Source: Entrophospora sp. SA101
Taxonomy: Eukaryota; Glomeromycota; Glomeromycetes; Entrophosporales; Entrophosporaceae
Assembly (NCBI GenBank): GCA_958430865.1
Contig: CAUDNR010000358.1
Location: 31,834 to 95,833, forward strand
DNA length: 64,000 bases
Reading direction: 5' to 3'
Shown here: in pieces, positions 21,835 through 36,989 of the stretch
How the letters are laid out: the number at the start of each line of letters is the position of its first letter
Numbering within the stretch: the first letter of the stretch is position 1
Program-made: the position numbers and the translations under genes
The notes under the pieces: generated by a model
Database searches by the model: none
Seen by the model: the letters and a program-made list of their open reading frames with translations, nothing else
What the model was told of the DNA's origin: nothing

Positions 21835-22986
21835 CTATTATCCAAATTAAATAGTAATTAATAAATTAAATTTATTGAAATTGGCTCCTTCAACTTTACC
21901 ATGTTGAATTTATTATTTTTGATTTTTGCTAAACGTAAATCGCCTAAAATGGTAATATTAATATTGATTAAAAAACATTCAAATCGGAAATTGATAAAAT
22001 AATAAATGGTAATTATAATTATATTGAAGGCAGATATATGAAAAAGATGCGCAAGAAGATAAAATTTCAATTATGGTCAAAGTGACCCAAGTTCATGTCA
22101 TCGGGTCATAAAATTTATGACCAAATTACCTGGTCATTATGTCTGCATCAAATCGGGACCCGTGCTTTGACCCGACTTTCGGGCTGACGAAACAATGAAT
22201 ATGTTCAAGATGTTTGGATACAGAATCTATGATCGATTATCTACGAAATTTGCATTATTAAAAATGATAAATTAAAATGAGCATCCGTTAGTATTCGTTA
22301 GTAAAATTTTTGGTTCAAAATTTTAATCTTTCTGATAATTTGCTAAAATCACGTGAATACGCGATTAAATCTTGGTGATAATTAATCATTTTATTTTTAT
22401 CAATAATTAATTCTCTTGATGTGAATTTGATTAATTTACTATTATAAATTATGCAATTATAAGTTATTGTGTAGTGGGAGGTTATGGATTTTACACACAT
22501 TACATCATGATAAAAATTAATTACCGTATTATATTGGATAGATAGATAGATAGATAGCAACACGTATCAAAAGTTTGATTTAATGAAAAATAATGATATT
22601 TTATTTTCGCTAGTCAAATAAATTATAAAAATGATGACAAGATAACGAAAATGTCTTTGCTACAATCATAATTATTATTACCAGAGATAACTCACGATTA
22701 ATAAAGCTTTACCTCATAGTAAAATATCATATTTAAAAATACTACATCAATTATGATGATTATTTGTATTTGTATTTACGCAATATATTTCTTTTTTTTT
22801 GCGATAATAATATTTGAGATTAAATTTTCAAATTAATATCTGATCTTATTATTAATATGACAAAATTTAATTTAAAAAGAGCTGAGAAAAAAAAAACAGA
22901 CTATAAGAAATTAAATTTTTTTCTAGTTTTTAAATTTTGAGAAAAAGTTTATTATTAAACTAAATAGTAAAAAATAGTTAGAAAAA
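21835..22986. other. AT-rich intergenic region upstream of the WOPR gene
   Basis: I see no gene. It contains a short (GATA)n run at about 22538-22558, a pair of inverted words around 22085-22190 (GGTCAAAGTGACCC and CGGGACCCGTGCTTTGACCCG) and long AT tracts. The last ~700 bases would include the promoter of the transcription factor gene. Copied at 32742-33893. Confidence 0.5.
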
Positions 22987-25277
22987 ATGGAAACTTTTAA
23001 CGGTAAGAAAACTTTAAAAAATTATATACAATTATAAACCTTATTATTCTATTCTATTTATATATAATGATGATGTTTTTTATTATTAACATTAGGAAGA
23101 ATCAAAACTATTAACGATGCGTTAATAATCTTTGGTAATATTGTCTTTGTTACTGAGATAATAAATGTTTTTGATGCTGATGATATAATATTCTCTAATA
23201 ATTATGTAAATATTAATAGAAGCATGTCATCAAGGAGTTATTCAAAGAACTGCTCGTCGTTTATTAGAAAAAGAAAAAGAAGAGTTATGTGGTGGGAAAG
23301 TGTAAGTATTGCATGTAATAAATAATGTTGTCAATATTAATAATGAAAATGATGTTAATTTGAAATTCGCGCATAGTTATGTTTTTGACGAGAAAGAATC
23401 CGGGATTAAAAGATGGACAGATGGAAGGTAAATTATTACTATTTTTTTTTGGAAATGATTATAATTTAGTTAATTCGTCCGTCAATTTGTAAATTTAGAT
23501 TATGGTCACCAAGTCGTATTATAAAAGATTTCTTGGTGTATCGAGAATTATCAACACGTGATAGGAATATTAAAAGACACGAACCAATCGATGAAGTTTT
23601 ACAAGCTCGTATCGAAGCTGAAGGTCTAAAAGTTCATCAATGTAGCAAAGGAACTTTTATACTAAGAAATAACGGTCTACTAAAAAAAACTATTTCGATA
23701 AAATTCAATGGATCTTATCAACATATGATTATTTATGAAGATAATCGAGGTTATTTTTTTCATTTTTCTTGCTAAATAAAATTTTTGCAAATATTTATCT
23801 ATACTACTTATTTACACACACACACATTTATTTAGGTCGCGAAGAATCATTATTGCCACCAAAAGCATTCGAAGAGTTACGTTATATTCAACCAAGCGAA
23901 GATATTATTAAAAGTGAAAAAATGCCTAAAATTATTAGAAACTCTGCTCGTAAAAAAGTTATTAGCAAAAAACGACGTAATTTTATCAACATTAACGCTA
24001 CCATTAGTGATAATAGTGATGCTATTGATAACAACAATAACAACAATAATACTAACAACAGTAATATAAATATTAATAGTAATATTAACTCTAATGTTAA
24101 TAGTAATGTAAATGATAATGATAATGATAGTGACAATAATAATGGTAATGTAAATGATTATCAACCTAATAACAATGAGTCCATTTTTTATCATCCACAT
24201 CATCACCTTCAGAGTCATATAATCAGCAACAGTAGCAATAATAATAATCATACAATTACGCCATATTTATGGAATCATAATAATCATGAAAATGAATTTG
24301 GTGATAGAAATTTTGATTGTAACAATAAAAATGAATTCATTTCTACTATTTCCGCCAATAATATTAGTAATAACAATAGCAATAGCAATAGAAATAGCGA
24401 ATATTTGGTTTCCACAACTTCAAGCTTAAACAATGCTGGTAATGTTGGAGGAGTAAATGTCGTAAACCACATGACAATCAACAATAATGTAAAGCTTTCT
24501 ACACTGGCGCCTTTACTCTATAATGCATGGGTGTCAAATCATTTTCAACAATTAATTAATAATCCCAACACTCATTCCCACCAGAATCATCTTCATCATC
24601 ATCGCAATATTCCAACTACAACTACAACAATTTATCATCCTACCACATTAAATAATATATCAAGCCAGTTATTATCACGACATCAATTTCCTTTTCACAA
24701 CATTTTACAACAAAATAATAATAATAATCAAAATTATTCGACAAATTCCTCTGCTATCTCTAAAGATAACTCTGATAACAGCGATGATGATACTGTCAAA
24801 AACTCTCTATTTCCTTCTTGTTCTTTACAAACTATTTCAAATATATATAATCATCATAATAGTAATCAATTTTCTTCTTTATTTAATGGACGAAATAATT
24901 TATGTCAACAATATTCTTCATCTTCGAACAATCTTCCTATCCCTAACACTGCGATTAATCCTCCACTACTTCCTCTATTAACACTTCCAACTCACGTTAA
25001 TACAAATCCTTCTAAACAAAAGGCTTTCAACAGCAATGACAATAGCACTCATAATAATGAGAGTATTGATAATACTAACCATGATGATGAAAGTGGTGGT
25101 AATAATAACCAAGATAAAACTGATCGTGACATAAATAATAATAATAATAATAATAACACGGACAATAATAATAACCAAATCAATAATGCTAACACTAATA
25201 ATTACAACAATTATGAAGTAGATGGTGATAATGGTAAAACTCAATATGATTCATTTATTGATTATTCGAGATTCTAG
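22987..25277 (+). CDS. WOPR (Gti1/Pac2 family) transcription factor, copy 1
   Basis: Six exons (22987-23002, 23096-23134, 23220-23301, 23377-23427, 23499-23749 and 23836-25277) encode 626 residues. Phases agree throughout. The N-terminal half is a WOPR DNA-binding domain in two parts: WOPRa at about 1-80 (TFNGRIKTINDALIIFEACH, RTARRLLEKEKEELCGGKVY, FDEKESGIKRWTDGRLWSPS and RIIKDFLVYREL) and WOPRb at about 107-147 (KGTFILRNNGLLKKTISIKF and NGSYQHMIIYEDNRG). The family binds DNA and includes the dimorphism and virulence regulators Wor1, Ryp1, Gti1 and Pac2. After a basic stretch (IRNSARKKVISKKRR) the C-terminal ~430 residues are Asn-rich with Ser, His and Asp runs, typical of a disordered activation region. 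The role is probably nuclear control of development; the target genes are unknown. A second, identical copy lies at 33894-36184. Confidence 0.9.
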
Positions 25278-26082
25278 TTTTTCCTTGGGGAATTTTTTTT
25301 ACGAATTTCTTTCTTTATCATCATAAAAAAAATTTTATTTCATGAATTTACTTGGTAAATAATTAAAGAATATATTTTTTGATTTTTTTTTCTTAATAAA
25401 AGGTTCGAATTTTAATGTTTAACATTAAAAGTGTATCCATTTGAGGAATGAACAAATTTTTTAAACCCAAATTGCCTTCGATCAAATAGAAAATCAATAT
25501 GACATTAATTAAAGATGAATTTTCTATTAACAGCTAATAAGAATAATAATACATTATCACTCCTGTCGTCACATGCTGTTTTACCAAAATCATCTTTTTG
25601 ATGAACTCAATTACCCCATTATCTGCTTGACTTCTATGTAAAATCATGGTACCGCCATCTTCATTTGATGTGTATTGTTTCATCAACATCCAGAGAAATT
25701 GCCCTTGCTCTTGTGGAGGGGGCTCATAAAGAGCCAAAACATCATCGCAGTGTAATAATTGTAGATGAATTTGTGCAAGCTGGATCTGTTCAAGATGCGA
25801 TCACAGAAGACATCATATTAACATCGTAATTGCTTATTTAGAATGTAAATTACTTGCTACTACTATTAGGAAGCCATTCTATCACTTGTAGGTGATTATA
25901 ATATCTCTTTAGATTTAATAAACGATATACCATCATCACCATCGTAACGTCATATAATAATAATAATAATAATAATAATCACCATAAGAATCAGAATCAG
26001 AATCAGAATCAGAATCAGAATCAGAATCAGAATCAGAATCAGAATCAGAATCAGAATCAGAATCAGAGAATTATTTTTCAAA
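25278..26082 (-). other. Intergenic region with an unrecognised minus-strand frame
   Basis: A minus-strand open stretch from about 25787 to 25534 reads HLEQIQLAQIHLQLLHCDD, VLALYEPPPQEQGQFLWMLM, TSNEDGGTMILHRSQADNGV and IEFIKKM. Its composition looks protein-like, but there is no ATG start in frame. The plus strand is also partly open here. It may be an exon of a lost gene. I could not assign a family. Copied at 36441-36694. Confidence 0.3.
25988..26067. repeat. (AGAATC)n hexanucleotide microsatellite
   Basis: About 13 perfect AGAATC units, preceded by an (AAT)n run at about 25957-25979. Non-coding. The same array appears at about 36895-36974 in block B copy 2. Confidence 0.9.
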
Positions 26083-26560
26083 TGGAGCCTAAGGAAGGCC
26101 ATCAAAGTGTATCTTGTATGAAGAGCAATTTTTCATCGCCTGTCAATTGTAACTTAATTTCCTTTGTTACAATCACGTAAACACCTCACGCCTTCAATAT
26201 AATTGACGTAATCATACAAACTCTCAAGGACATGTAATAATTAATAATAAAGAACTCTGATAATCTAGAAGAGAGAATATAAGTGTGGATCCGCTTCTCA
26301 CATCCGTGTATGCAACATTTAGAAAGTACCCATTGAATGAACCAAAAAATGCAAAGCGGACCCCTAACAGCAGCAACAACTCCTTCTCACAAAATGTGAG
26401 CTTGTCTCAGAGATGGGTATCAGCTTCAAGAGACCCAGCTTACGTAACGTACTGGAACAAGAAAGTTGCAGAATGGTCGCAGAAGTCGTGGAACAGACTA
26501 TATAGGTTCGTAAGACTTCGAACGAATCAATATATACCATTTAATATATCTAAGATATAA
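26083..26560 (+). CDS. Small hypothetical protein, two exons proposed
   Basis: Proposed exon 1 starts at the ATG at 26083 (MEPKEGHQSVSCMKSNFSS) and ends at the ATCAC/GTAAAC donor near 26177. Exon 2 starts after the AATATAAG acceptor near 26283 and runs in frame to 26560. The product has about 120 residues. Exon 2 reads VDPLLTSVYATFRKYPLNE, SLSQRWVSASRDPAYVTYWN and KKVAEWSQKSWNRLYRFVRL, a basic, aromatic-rich helix-like region without a known motif. A further donor (ATAG/GTTCGT) lies near 26503, so the C-terminus is uncertain. It has the codon variety of a real gene, but I do not recognise it. An identical copy lies at 36990-37467. Confidence 0.35.
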
Positions 26561-26924
26561 ATGATTCGCTTTGATTTGATCCGGATCAATATACACGATC
26601 TAATGCATATAAATAAATTAATCCAATGAAAATCTTGTTTCAATGAGTTATATTTAAAATTCGTTGAATGGGATGTTAATATAGAAAAATGTCCATGAAA
26701 AGTGCTTGGACAATAGAAAAGGGCCATAACATGAAAAAAGCAATTTTCTAACTCTTTATGTAGAATATTTTGGCTTAGAAACCATATCCAATATTTTGAG
26801 ATATCGTTCAAAAACAATATATAGTAAACTCCTTTAACAATTTTTAATTTATTTACTTTATTAAATAAATAATTTTTACTTTTTTCATTCTTCACTTTTT
26901 CTTCTCAATAATACTATTTATTAC

Positions 26925-29311
<2,387 letters not shown>

Positions 29312-29680
29312 ATATGGGGCATGCTGCAACAAAACCAGACAAAGTGAACATTGATATTACCAAGAATTCAGGGATCAAAATTTAGTCATTTGTAATGTGA
29401 TCATAATTAATATCCCATTTGTTATCTTAAGTGATATATAGAATTACTCCTATATAAAAATAATTAATATATCATGGAACCCAAAAATTACAGCATCATT
29501 AGAAATATTCTGAAGAAAGAACAAGGTGAAAAAATTGCTTCTTATATTTTCAAAATAAATGATACTCAGACACTGGAAGCTTATCTAAGAAAAGAAAAGA
29601 TTACTTATGAAATTTACCATGAAGAAGAAAAATAATAAACATTAAGAAAAGAAAGCAGAAATCCTTAGAAGGAAAATAAT
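29312..29680 (+). mobile_element. Transposon end with small ORF (copy 2)
   Basis: It matches 2646-3086 at most positions: first the terminal repeat (ATATGGGGCATGCTGCAACA), then the small frame from the ATG at 29474. That frame is cut to 53 residues (ending ITYEIYHEEEK, stop at 29633-29635) by a length difference relative to copy 1. The basic tail still exists out of frame. It is an old, partial copy of the same element. Confidence 0.6.
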
Positions 29681-30038
29681 TTTATTATTACAATATTGAT
29701 TTATTTTTTTTTACAGACCATTACTACAAGGAAAATTCTCCTTTATGCAAACATAATTAATGATAATAAAAAAACATTGTTTGAGTTTTGAACAAATTCT
29801 ACTACATTCAAGGATATGTTTTATAAATCTTTGTTTTTCTCTCATTGACATTGAAACAAGGTAAATAATCCTGCCTTGTATTGGAACATTATAAAAACAT
29901 TACCAATTCACTTAATTTTCAGGTAAAAAAATTCAAACAACAAATCCTTTTAATAATCACCATTAAACAATTTTATTTTGATTTAAAAAACAAACAAATA
30001 ATCAATAAATATACATCCATAATAACATTTTTAAAAAA
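29681..30038. other. AT-rich spacer
   Basis: No coding signal beyond short frames in low-complexity AT sequence. Confidence 0.5.
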
Positions 30039-30252
30039 ATGCTTACTTTCAATATTGAACTTTTTTGTGGAATATTAATTGGACTCTTGCTTGGTTCCTT
30101 ACTTCACTATAAAACTTACAAAAATCAATTCTATATTATAAATCAAAAAATTGATCAAATAGTTGACAAAATAGAACCAAGAAAAAGCCAATTTAAAAAT
30201 AAAACAAACAAACCTACTAGTGATAAAAAATATTCACAAGAAATAGAAAATA
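30039..30252 (+). pseudogene. Small membrane-type frame interrupted by a Tc1 element
   Basis: From the ATG at 30039 the frame gives MLTFNIELFCGILIGLLLGS, a probable N-terminal membrane or signal segment, then a charged helix (QKIDQIVDKIEPRKSQF) and a polar tail (NKTNKPTSDKKYSQEIEN). At 30251 the Tc1 element enters at a TA. Sequence beyond the element (31569 on) could continue the frame for a few residues, with a CxxC pattern, to a stop. The ancestral product would have been about 80 residues. I do not recognise the family. Confidence 0.4.
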
Positions 30253-31568
30253 CACTGGCCTACAATAATTTACTGGATTTTTTTTTACTATTTATAGAAT
30301 TACATATAAAATTCAGTTTTTTGTGTATATGTAAAAAAATTTTTTATATTTATTATTTGACAAAAACAAGCTTTCAAAATAAAACCCTAAATTTGATGAT
30401 TAATATTTAAAATTTTTAAAATGAACAGGCTAATATTTAGTATGTCCACCTTTAGCCTTAATTACTGCTTTGACACAATCTGGTAAGCTTAAAATTAAAT
30501 GATGTAACGTTTCTATGCTGATTTTCCCCATTTCTCTTGTATTACATTTATTAATTCCTGTTTTGATTTAGGCAGAGGTTTTCTTTTACATACTTGGTGA
30601 TCCGATAGTTACACAAATTCTCAAGTGGGTTAAGATCTGGACTTTGCGCCACCAAATCTAAAATCGGAATGTCATGTGTTTTCATCCATCAAACACTACA
30701 ATTTGATGTATGACATGGAGCTTTGTCTTGCTGAAAAATAGAATTAGGGTAATTATTAACCCATGGTATAAAGTGTCCAGCAAGGATGTTAATATAATCA
30801 TTTGAATCCATGTTTCCCTCCACCACAATCAAAGGTCTGACACCATGCCAACCAAAACACTCCCAAAACATCACAGTTCCTCCACCAAATTTAACTGTAG
30901 GTTGAATACAATCCTCTTTATAAGCTTCCCCTGGTTTTCTCCATACTCTTACTCAGCCATCTGATTCAAAAAGAGCAAACCTTGACTCATCCAACCATAT
31001 CACATTTTTCCATTCTTCTTCCCAGTTTTGTTTTTCTTTGCTCCATCTTAGTTGATCTTTTCACTGTTTCTCTGTTAAAAGAGGTTTTTTTTTGTGGCAT
31101 AATTACCTAGACCCTCATCATGAAGATATTTTCTAACTGTATTATAATGCAAAGATGAGAATTAAATTTATTTGTTATATCACCAAGAGGGGAAACCAGT
31201 TATCATGGACGATACATTGTACAATGTGTGTATCACATTGAGTGAGCAGTTTTGGACAACTGGGACATTTTTCAGGTGTTGCAAAACCTGTTTCTTTATA
31301 CTGTTTGATAGTATCATTTATTGTACTGGTAGGAATATCAAGCTGAGCAGAATAACTTTTTGTTTAATGCCACTAATATATGCACCAATAATTCGCTCAT
31401 GTTGAGCAACTGGCAGCTCCTTTCTACGCATTTTAAACTAGAAAAGTAATAAAATTAATTTGTTTTGTTATTTTCTTTATTTATATGTAAAATAAGGAGA
31501 AATCTGTGATTGTGAAATTGGCATGCAGAATCATGTGACAAAATCCAGTAAATTATTGTAGGCCAGTG
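30253..31568 (-). mobile_element. Tc1/mariner element, inactive
   Basis: A 1316-bp element bounded by 29-bp perfect terminal inverted repeats (start CACTGGCCTACAATAATTTA) and flanked by TA on both sides (30251-30252 and 31569-31570), the target duplication of the Tc1/mariner superfamily. It encodes a broken transposase on the minus strand. The perfect terminal repeats suggest recent insertion or recent mobilisation by a partner element. Confidence 0.92.
30430..31431 (-). pseudogene. Tc1-type transposase pseudogene
   Basis: Starts at the ATG at 31431 (MRRKELPVAQHERIIGAYIS). Pieces of the family follow in more than one frame. The clearest is MMFWECFGWHGVRPLIVVEG, then GNMDSNDYINILAGHFIPW, IFQQDKAPCHTS (containing one of the catalytic Asp residues) and the C-terminal LHHLILSLPDCVKAVIKAKG ending in HTKY. 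Several frameshifts and stops separate the helix-turn-helix half from the DDE half. It would need a helper transposase to move. Confidence 0.85.
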
Positions 31569-31698
31569 TATTTCTCAGTGCAGCAAGTGCAATTGATCTT
31601 GATGTTTTACCACTAAAGTTCTACAGTGCAGGACACCTAATCCCGCAACTTACTGCGCCACGACGACGAATTTTGGGAAAAAATTTCCAATCAAAAAT
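31569..31698. other. Short segment between Tc1 element and gap
   Basis: It contains the GC-richer string CCTAATCCCGCAACTTACTG near 31638, which looks like part of another repeat. No gene. Confidence 0.35.
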
Positions 31699-31708
31699 NN
31701 NNNNNNNN
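31699..31708. other. Assembly gap (10 N)
   Basis: The gap sits exactly at the left edge of duplication block B copy 2, inside what would be the TLDc coding sequence. Confidence 0.99.
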
Positions 31709-31906
31709 GCCATTTATTGTAATGTTTATTGTTCACCAGTGTTTGGTAAAGGTGATTTATTCCCAAAAGGTCATTTTGAAATTGGACAACCTTGTGGATG
31801 TAAACAAATTAATTATAACAAAAGTATTAGATCTAGTCCAGATCAATTTATAATTGAAGAATTTGAAGTTTTTCACATTGTACCAAAATCAAATATTAAA
31901 AATTAA
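31709..31906 (+). pseudogene. BTB-TLDc C-terminal fragment
   Basis: The last 65 codons of the gene at 19332-20961 (IYCNVYCSPVFGKGDLFPKG to HIVPKSNIKN), with the same stop. The 5' part is missing or hidden in the gap. A separate full second copy of the gene cannot be excluded. Confidence 0.8.
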
Positions 31907-32199
31907 GAAATATATTTTATTTTATTTTTTTTAGAAGTTTTAATTAATAACATATATATACGAATTATTAAATTTGATTTTCTCAATGTACCTGATAGTA
32001 ATAAATACTCAACCTATTAAATTAGATTAAGGAAAAATAGATGAGTGTAATGTATTATATTATTATTATGTAAAAGTTTTGAATACAAAATATTTTATCA
32101 GATGTATATAAACTCTCTACATGCAAGTATTATTCCAAAATTACCATAAACAAAAAAAAACAAAAATAATTTGCACGCTGTCTAGATAATTTTTTTTTT

Positions 32200-32741
32200 A
32201 CTAGTTTTTGTATGCTGACCACGTACACGTAAACCTCAATAATGCCTTAAACCACGGTGAGCACGAATCTTTTTTAATCATTCTAAATCCTCACGAAGTT
32301 TACTTTCAAATCCATTAGCAACAATTGTGATTTTTTTCTATCAAATATATCTTTTTGTCTGTTGAGAAACCAATCAGGAATTTTGTATTGTGTAGGATTT
32401 TGAATAATGGTCACAATACGTTCTAATTCTTCATTGGTTAACTCACCAGCTCTGAAGAATATTTTAATTTTAATCAAGACAATAAAAACCTTTTATTTAG
32501 ATCGACATCAGCCTTTTTACAAACCAAATTAGAATAACGACGACCAACACCCTTGATAGCAGTTAAGGCAAACATTACCTTTGTCTTACCACTAAAAAAA
32601 AAAATGTATTATTGACAGACAATTAAAAAACACATCTATTCTGATGGTGATAGTAATAATATCATTAATGCCTACTCAACATTGCTATTTAATAAACGAA
32701 GAATGCGTTGAAATTGATTTTTATCAGGAACTACAAGGTGA
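32200..32741 (-). pseudogene. RPS18: Ribosomal protein S18 (uS13) pseudogene, copy 2
   Basis: Same decayed gene as 21254-21834, with the same frameshift and both TGA codons. A 38-base deletion in the intron before the [14 protein letters not shown] exon and a few substitutions distinguish it. The shared defects date the inactivation before the block B duplication. Confidence 0.85.
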
Positions 32742-33893
32742 CTATTATCCAAATTAAATAGTAATTAATAAATTAAATTTATTGAAATTGGCTCCTTCAA
32801 CTTTACCATGTTGAATTTATTATTTTTGATTTTTGCTAAACGTAAATCGCCTAAAATGGTAATATTAATATTGATTAAAAAACATTCAAATCGGAAATTG
32901 ATAAAATAATAAATGGTAATTATAATTATATTGAAGGCAGATATATGAAAAAGATGCGCAAGAAGATAAAATTTCAATTATGGTCAAAGTGACCCAAGTT
33001 CATGTCATCGGGTCATAAAATTTATGACCAAATTACCTGGTCATTATGTCTGCATCAAATCGGGACCCGTGCTTTGACCCGACTTTCGGGCTGACGAAAC
33101 AATGAATATGTTCAAGATGTTTGGATACAGAATCTATGATCGATTATCTACGAAATTTGCATTATTAAAAATGATAAATTAAAATGAGCATCCGTTAGTA
33201 TTCGTTAGTAAAATTTTTGGTTCAAAATTTTAATCTTTCTGATAATTTGCTAAAATCACGTGAATACGCGATTAAATCTTGGTGATAATTAATCATTTTA
33301 TTTTTATCAATAATTAATTCTCTTGATGTGAATTTGATTAATTTACTATTATAAATTATGCAATTATAAGTTATTGTGTAGTGGGAGGTTATGGATTTTA
33401 CACACATTACATCATGATAAAAATTAATTACCGTATTATATTGGATAGATAGATAGATAGATAGCAACACGTATCAAAAGTTTGATTTAATGAAAAATAA
33501 TGATATTTTATTTTCGCTAGTCAAATAAATTATAAAAATGATGACAAGATAACGAAAATGTCTTTGCTACAATCATAATTATTATTACCAGAGATAACTC
33601 ACGATTAATAAAGCTTTACCTCATAGTAAAATATCATATTTAAAAATACTACATCAATTATGATGATTATTTGTATTTGTATTTACGCAATATATTTCTT
33701 TTTTTTTGCGATAATAATATTTGAGATTAAATTTTCAAATTAATATCTGATCTTATTATTAATATGACAAAATTTAATTTAAAAAGAGCTGAGAAAAAAA
33801 AAACAGACTATAAGAAATTAAATTTTTTTCTAGTTTTTAAATTTTGAGAAAAAGTTTATTATTAAACTAAATAGTAAAAAATAGTTAGAAAAA
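32742..33893. other. AT-rich intergenic region, copy of 21835-22986
   Basis: No gene. It contains the same (GATA)n run at about 33445-33465. It is the promoter side of the second WOPR gene. Confidence 0.5.
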
Positions 33894-36184
33894 ATGGAAA
33901 CTTTTAACGGTAAGAAAACTTTAAAAAATTATATACAATTATAAACCTTATTATTCTATTCTATTTATATATAATGATGATGTTTTTTATTATTAACATT
34001 AGGAAGAATCAAAACTATTAACGATGCGTTAATAATCTTTGGTAATATTGTCTTTGTTACTGAGATAATAAATGTTTTTGATGCTGATGATATAATATTC
34101 TCTAATAATTATGTAAATATTAATAGAAGCATGTCATCAAGGAGTTATTCAAAGAACTGCTCGTCGTTTATTAGAAAAAGAAAAAGAAGAGTTATGTGGT
34201 GGGAAAGTGTAAGTATTGCATGTAATAAATAATGTTGTCAATATTAATAATGAAAATGATGTTAATTTGAAATTCGCGCATAGTTATGTTTTTGACGAGA
34301 AAGAATCCGGGATTAAAAGATGGACAGATGGAAGGTAAATTATTACTATTTTTTTTTGGAAATGATTATAATTTAGTTAATTCGTCCGTCAATTTGTAAA
34401 TTTAGATTATGGTCACCAAGTCGTATTATAAAAGATTTCTTGGTGTATCGAGAATTATCAACACGTGATAGGAATATTAAAAGACACGAACCAATCGATG
34501 AAGTTTTACAAGCTCGTATCGAAGCTGAAGGTCTAAAAGTTCATCAATGTAGCAAAGGAACTTTTATACTAAGAAATAACGGTCTACTAAAAAAAACTAT
34601 TTCGATAAAATTCAATGGATCTTATCAACATATGATTATTTATGAAGATAATCGAGGTTATTTTTTTCATTTTTCTTGCTAAATAAAATTTTTGCAAATA
34701 TTTATCTATACTACTTATTTACACACACACACATTTATTTAGGTCGCGAAGAATCATTATTGCCACCAAAAGCATTCGAAGAGTTACGTTATATTCAACC
34801 AAGCGAAGATATTATTAAAAGTGAAAAAATGCCTAAAATTATTAGAAACTCTGCTCGTAAAAAAGTTATTAGCAAAAAACGACGTAATTTTATCAACATT
34901 AACGCTACCATTAGTGATAATAGTGATGCTATTGATAACAACAATAACAACAATAATACTAACAACAGTAATATAAATATTAATAGTAATATTAACTCTA
35001 ATGTTAATAGTAATGTAAATGATAATGATAATGATAGTGACAATAATAATGGTAATGTAAATGATTATCAACCTAATAACAATGAGTCCATTTTTTATCA
35101 TCCACATCATCACCTTCAGAGTCATATAATCAGCAACAGTAGCAATAATAATAATCATACAATTACGCCATATTTATGGAATCATAATAATCATGAAAAT
35201 GAATTTGGTGATAGAAATTTTGATTGTAACAATAAAAATGAATTCATTTCTACTATTTCCGCCAATAATATTAGTAATAACAATAGCAATAGCAATAGAA
35301 ATAGCGAATATTTGGTTTCCACAACTTCAAGCTTAAACAATGCTGGTAATGTTGGAGGAGTAAATGTCGTAAACCACATGACAATCAACAATAATGTAAA
35401 GCTTTCTACACTGGCGCCTTTACTCTATAATGCATGGGTGTCAAATCATTTTCAACAATTAATTAATAATCCCAACACTCATTCCCACCAGAATCATCTT
35501 CATCATCATCGCAATATTCCAACTACAACTACAACAATTTATCATCCTACCACATTAAATAATATATCAAGCCAGTTATTATCACGACATCAATTTCCTT
35601 TTCACAACATTTTACAACAAAATAATAATAATAATCAAAATTATTCGACAAATTCCTCTGCTATCTCTAAAGATAACTCTGATAACAGCGATGATGATAC
35701 TGTCAAAAACTCTCTATTTCCTTCTTGTTCTTTACAAACTATTTCAAATATATATAATCATCATAATAGTAATCAATTTTCTTCTTTATTTAATGGACGA
35801 AATAATTTATGTCAACAATATTCTTCATCTTCGAACAATCTTCCTATCCCTAACACTGCGATTAATCCTCCACTACTTCCTCTATTAACACTTCCAACTC
35901 ACGTTAATACAAATCCTTCTAAACAAAAGGCTTTCAACAGCAATGACAATAGCACTCATAATAATGAGAGTATTGATAATACTAACCATGATGATGAAAG
36001 TGGTGGTAATAATAACCAAGATAAAACTGATCGTGACATAAATAATAATAATAATAATAATAACACGGACAATAATAATAACCAAATCAATAATGCTAAC
36101 ACTAATAATTACAACAATTATGAAGTAGATGGTGATAATGGTAAAACTCAATATGATTCATTTATTGATTATTCGAGATTCTAG
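33894..36184 (+). CDS. WOPR (Gti1/Pac2 family) transcription factor, copy 2
   Basis: Identical exon layout to copy 1, shifted by 10907: 33894-33909, 34003-34041, 34127-34208, 34284-34334, 34406-34656 and 34743-36184, encoding 626 residues. I see no difference in the coding parts. Upstream sequence is also duplicated for at least 2 kb, so promoter and product should be the same. If the duplication is real, gene dosage of this regulator is doubled. If it is an assembly duplicate (for example two alleles placed in tandem), there is one gene. The same WOPRa and WOPRb motifs and Asn-rich tail apply. Confidence 0.85.
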
Positions 36185-36989
36185 TTTTTCCTTGGGGAAT
36201 TTTTTTTACGAATTTCTTTCTTTATCATCATAAAAAAAATTTTATTTCATGAATTTACTTGGTAAATAATTAAAGAATATATTTTTTGATTTTTTTTTCT
36301 TAATAAAAGGTTCGAATTTTAATGTTTAACATTAAAAGTGTATCCATTTGAGGAATGAACAAATTTTTTAAACCCAAATTGCCTTCGATCAAATAGAAAA
36401 TCAATATGACATTAATTAAAGATGAATTTTCTATTAACAGCTAATAAGAATAATAATACATTATCACTCCTGTCGTCACATGCTGTTTTACCAAAATCAT
36501 CTTTTTGATGAACTCAATTACCCCATTATCTGCTTGACTTCTATGTAAAATCATGGTACCGCCATCTTCATTTGATGTGTATTGTTTCATCAACATCCAG
36601 AGAAATTGCCCTTGCTCTTGTGGAGGGGGCTCATAAAGAGCCAAAACATCATCGCAGTGTAATAATTGTAGATGAATTTGTGCAAGCTGGATCTGTTCAA
36701 GATGCGATCACAGAAGACATCATATTAACATCGTAATTGCTTATTTAGAATGTAAATTACTTGCTACTACTATTAGGAAGCCATTCTATCACTTGTAGGT
36801 GATTATAATATCTCTTTAGATTTAATAAACGATATACCATCATCACCATCGTAACGTCATATAATAATAATAATAATAATAATAATCACCATAAGAATCA
36901 GAATCAGAATCAGAATCAGAATCAGAATCAGAATCAGAATCAGAATCAGAATCAGAATCAGAATCAGAATCAGAGAATTATTTTTCAAA
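36185..36989. other. Intergenic copy of 25278-26082
   Basis: It contains the unrecognised minus-strand frame (36441-36694) and the (AGAATC)n array at about 36895-36974. Confidence 0.5.

Noticed and set aside
21858..22070. Minus-strand 70-codon frame upstream of the WOPR gene, duplicated at 32765
   Set aside because: Low-complexity, no homologue recognised. Its preservation is explained by block B identity.
23877..25244. Several minus-strand frames rich in Ile, Leu and Val over the WOPR genes
   Set aside because: They are shadows of Asn-codon repeats (AAT/AAC) on the coding strand.
25981..26067. CRISPR-like array at the AGAATC repeats
   Set aside because: Pure 6-bp tandem repeat without spacers; a microsatellite in a eukaryotic genome.
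29881..30078. Plus-strand 65-codon frame before the small membrane ORF
   Set aside because: Lys/Ile/Asn-rich AT translation that overlaps the better-supported ATG at 30039.
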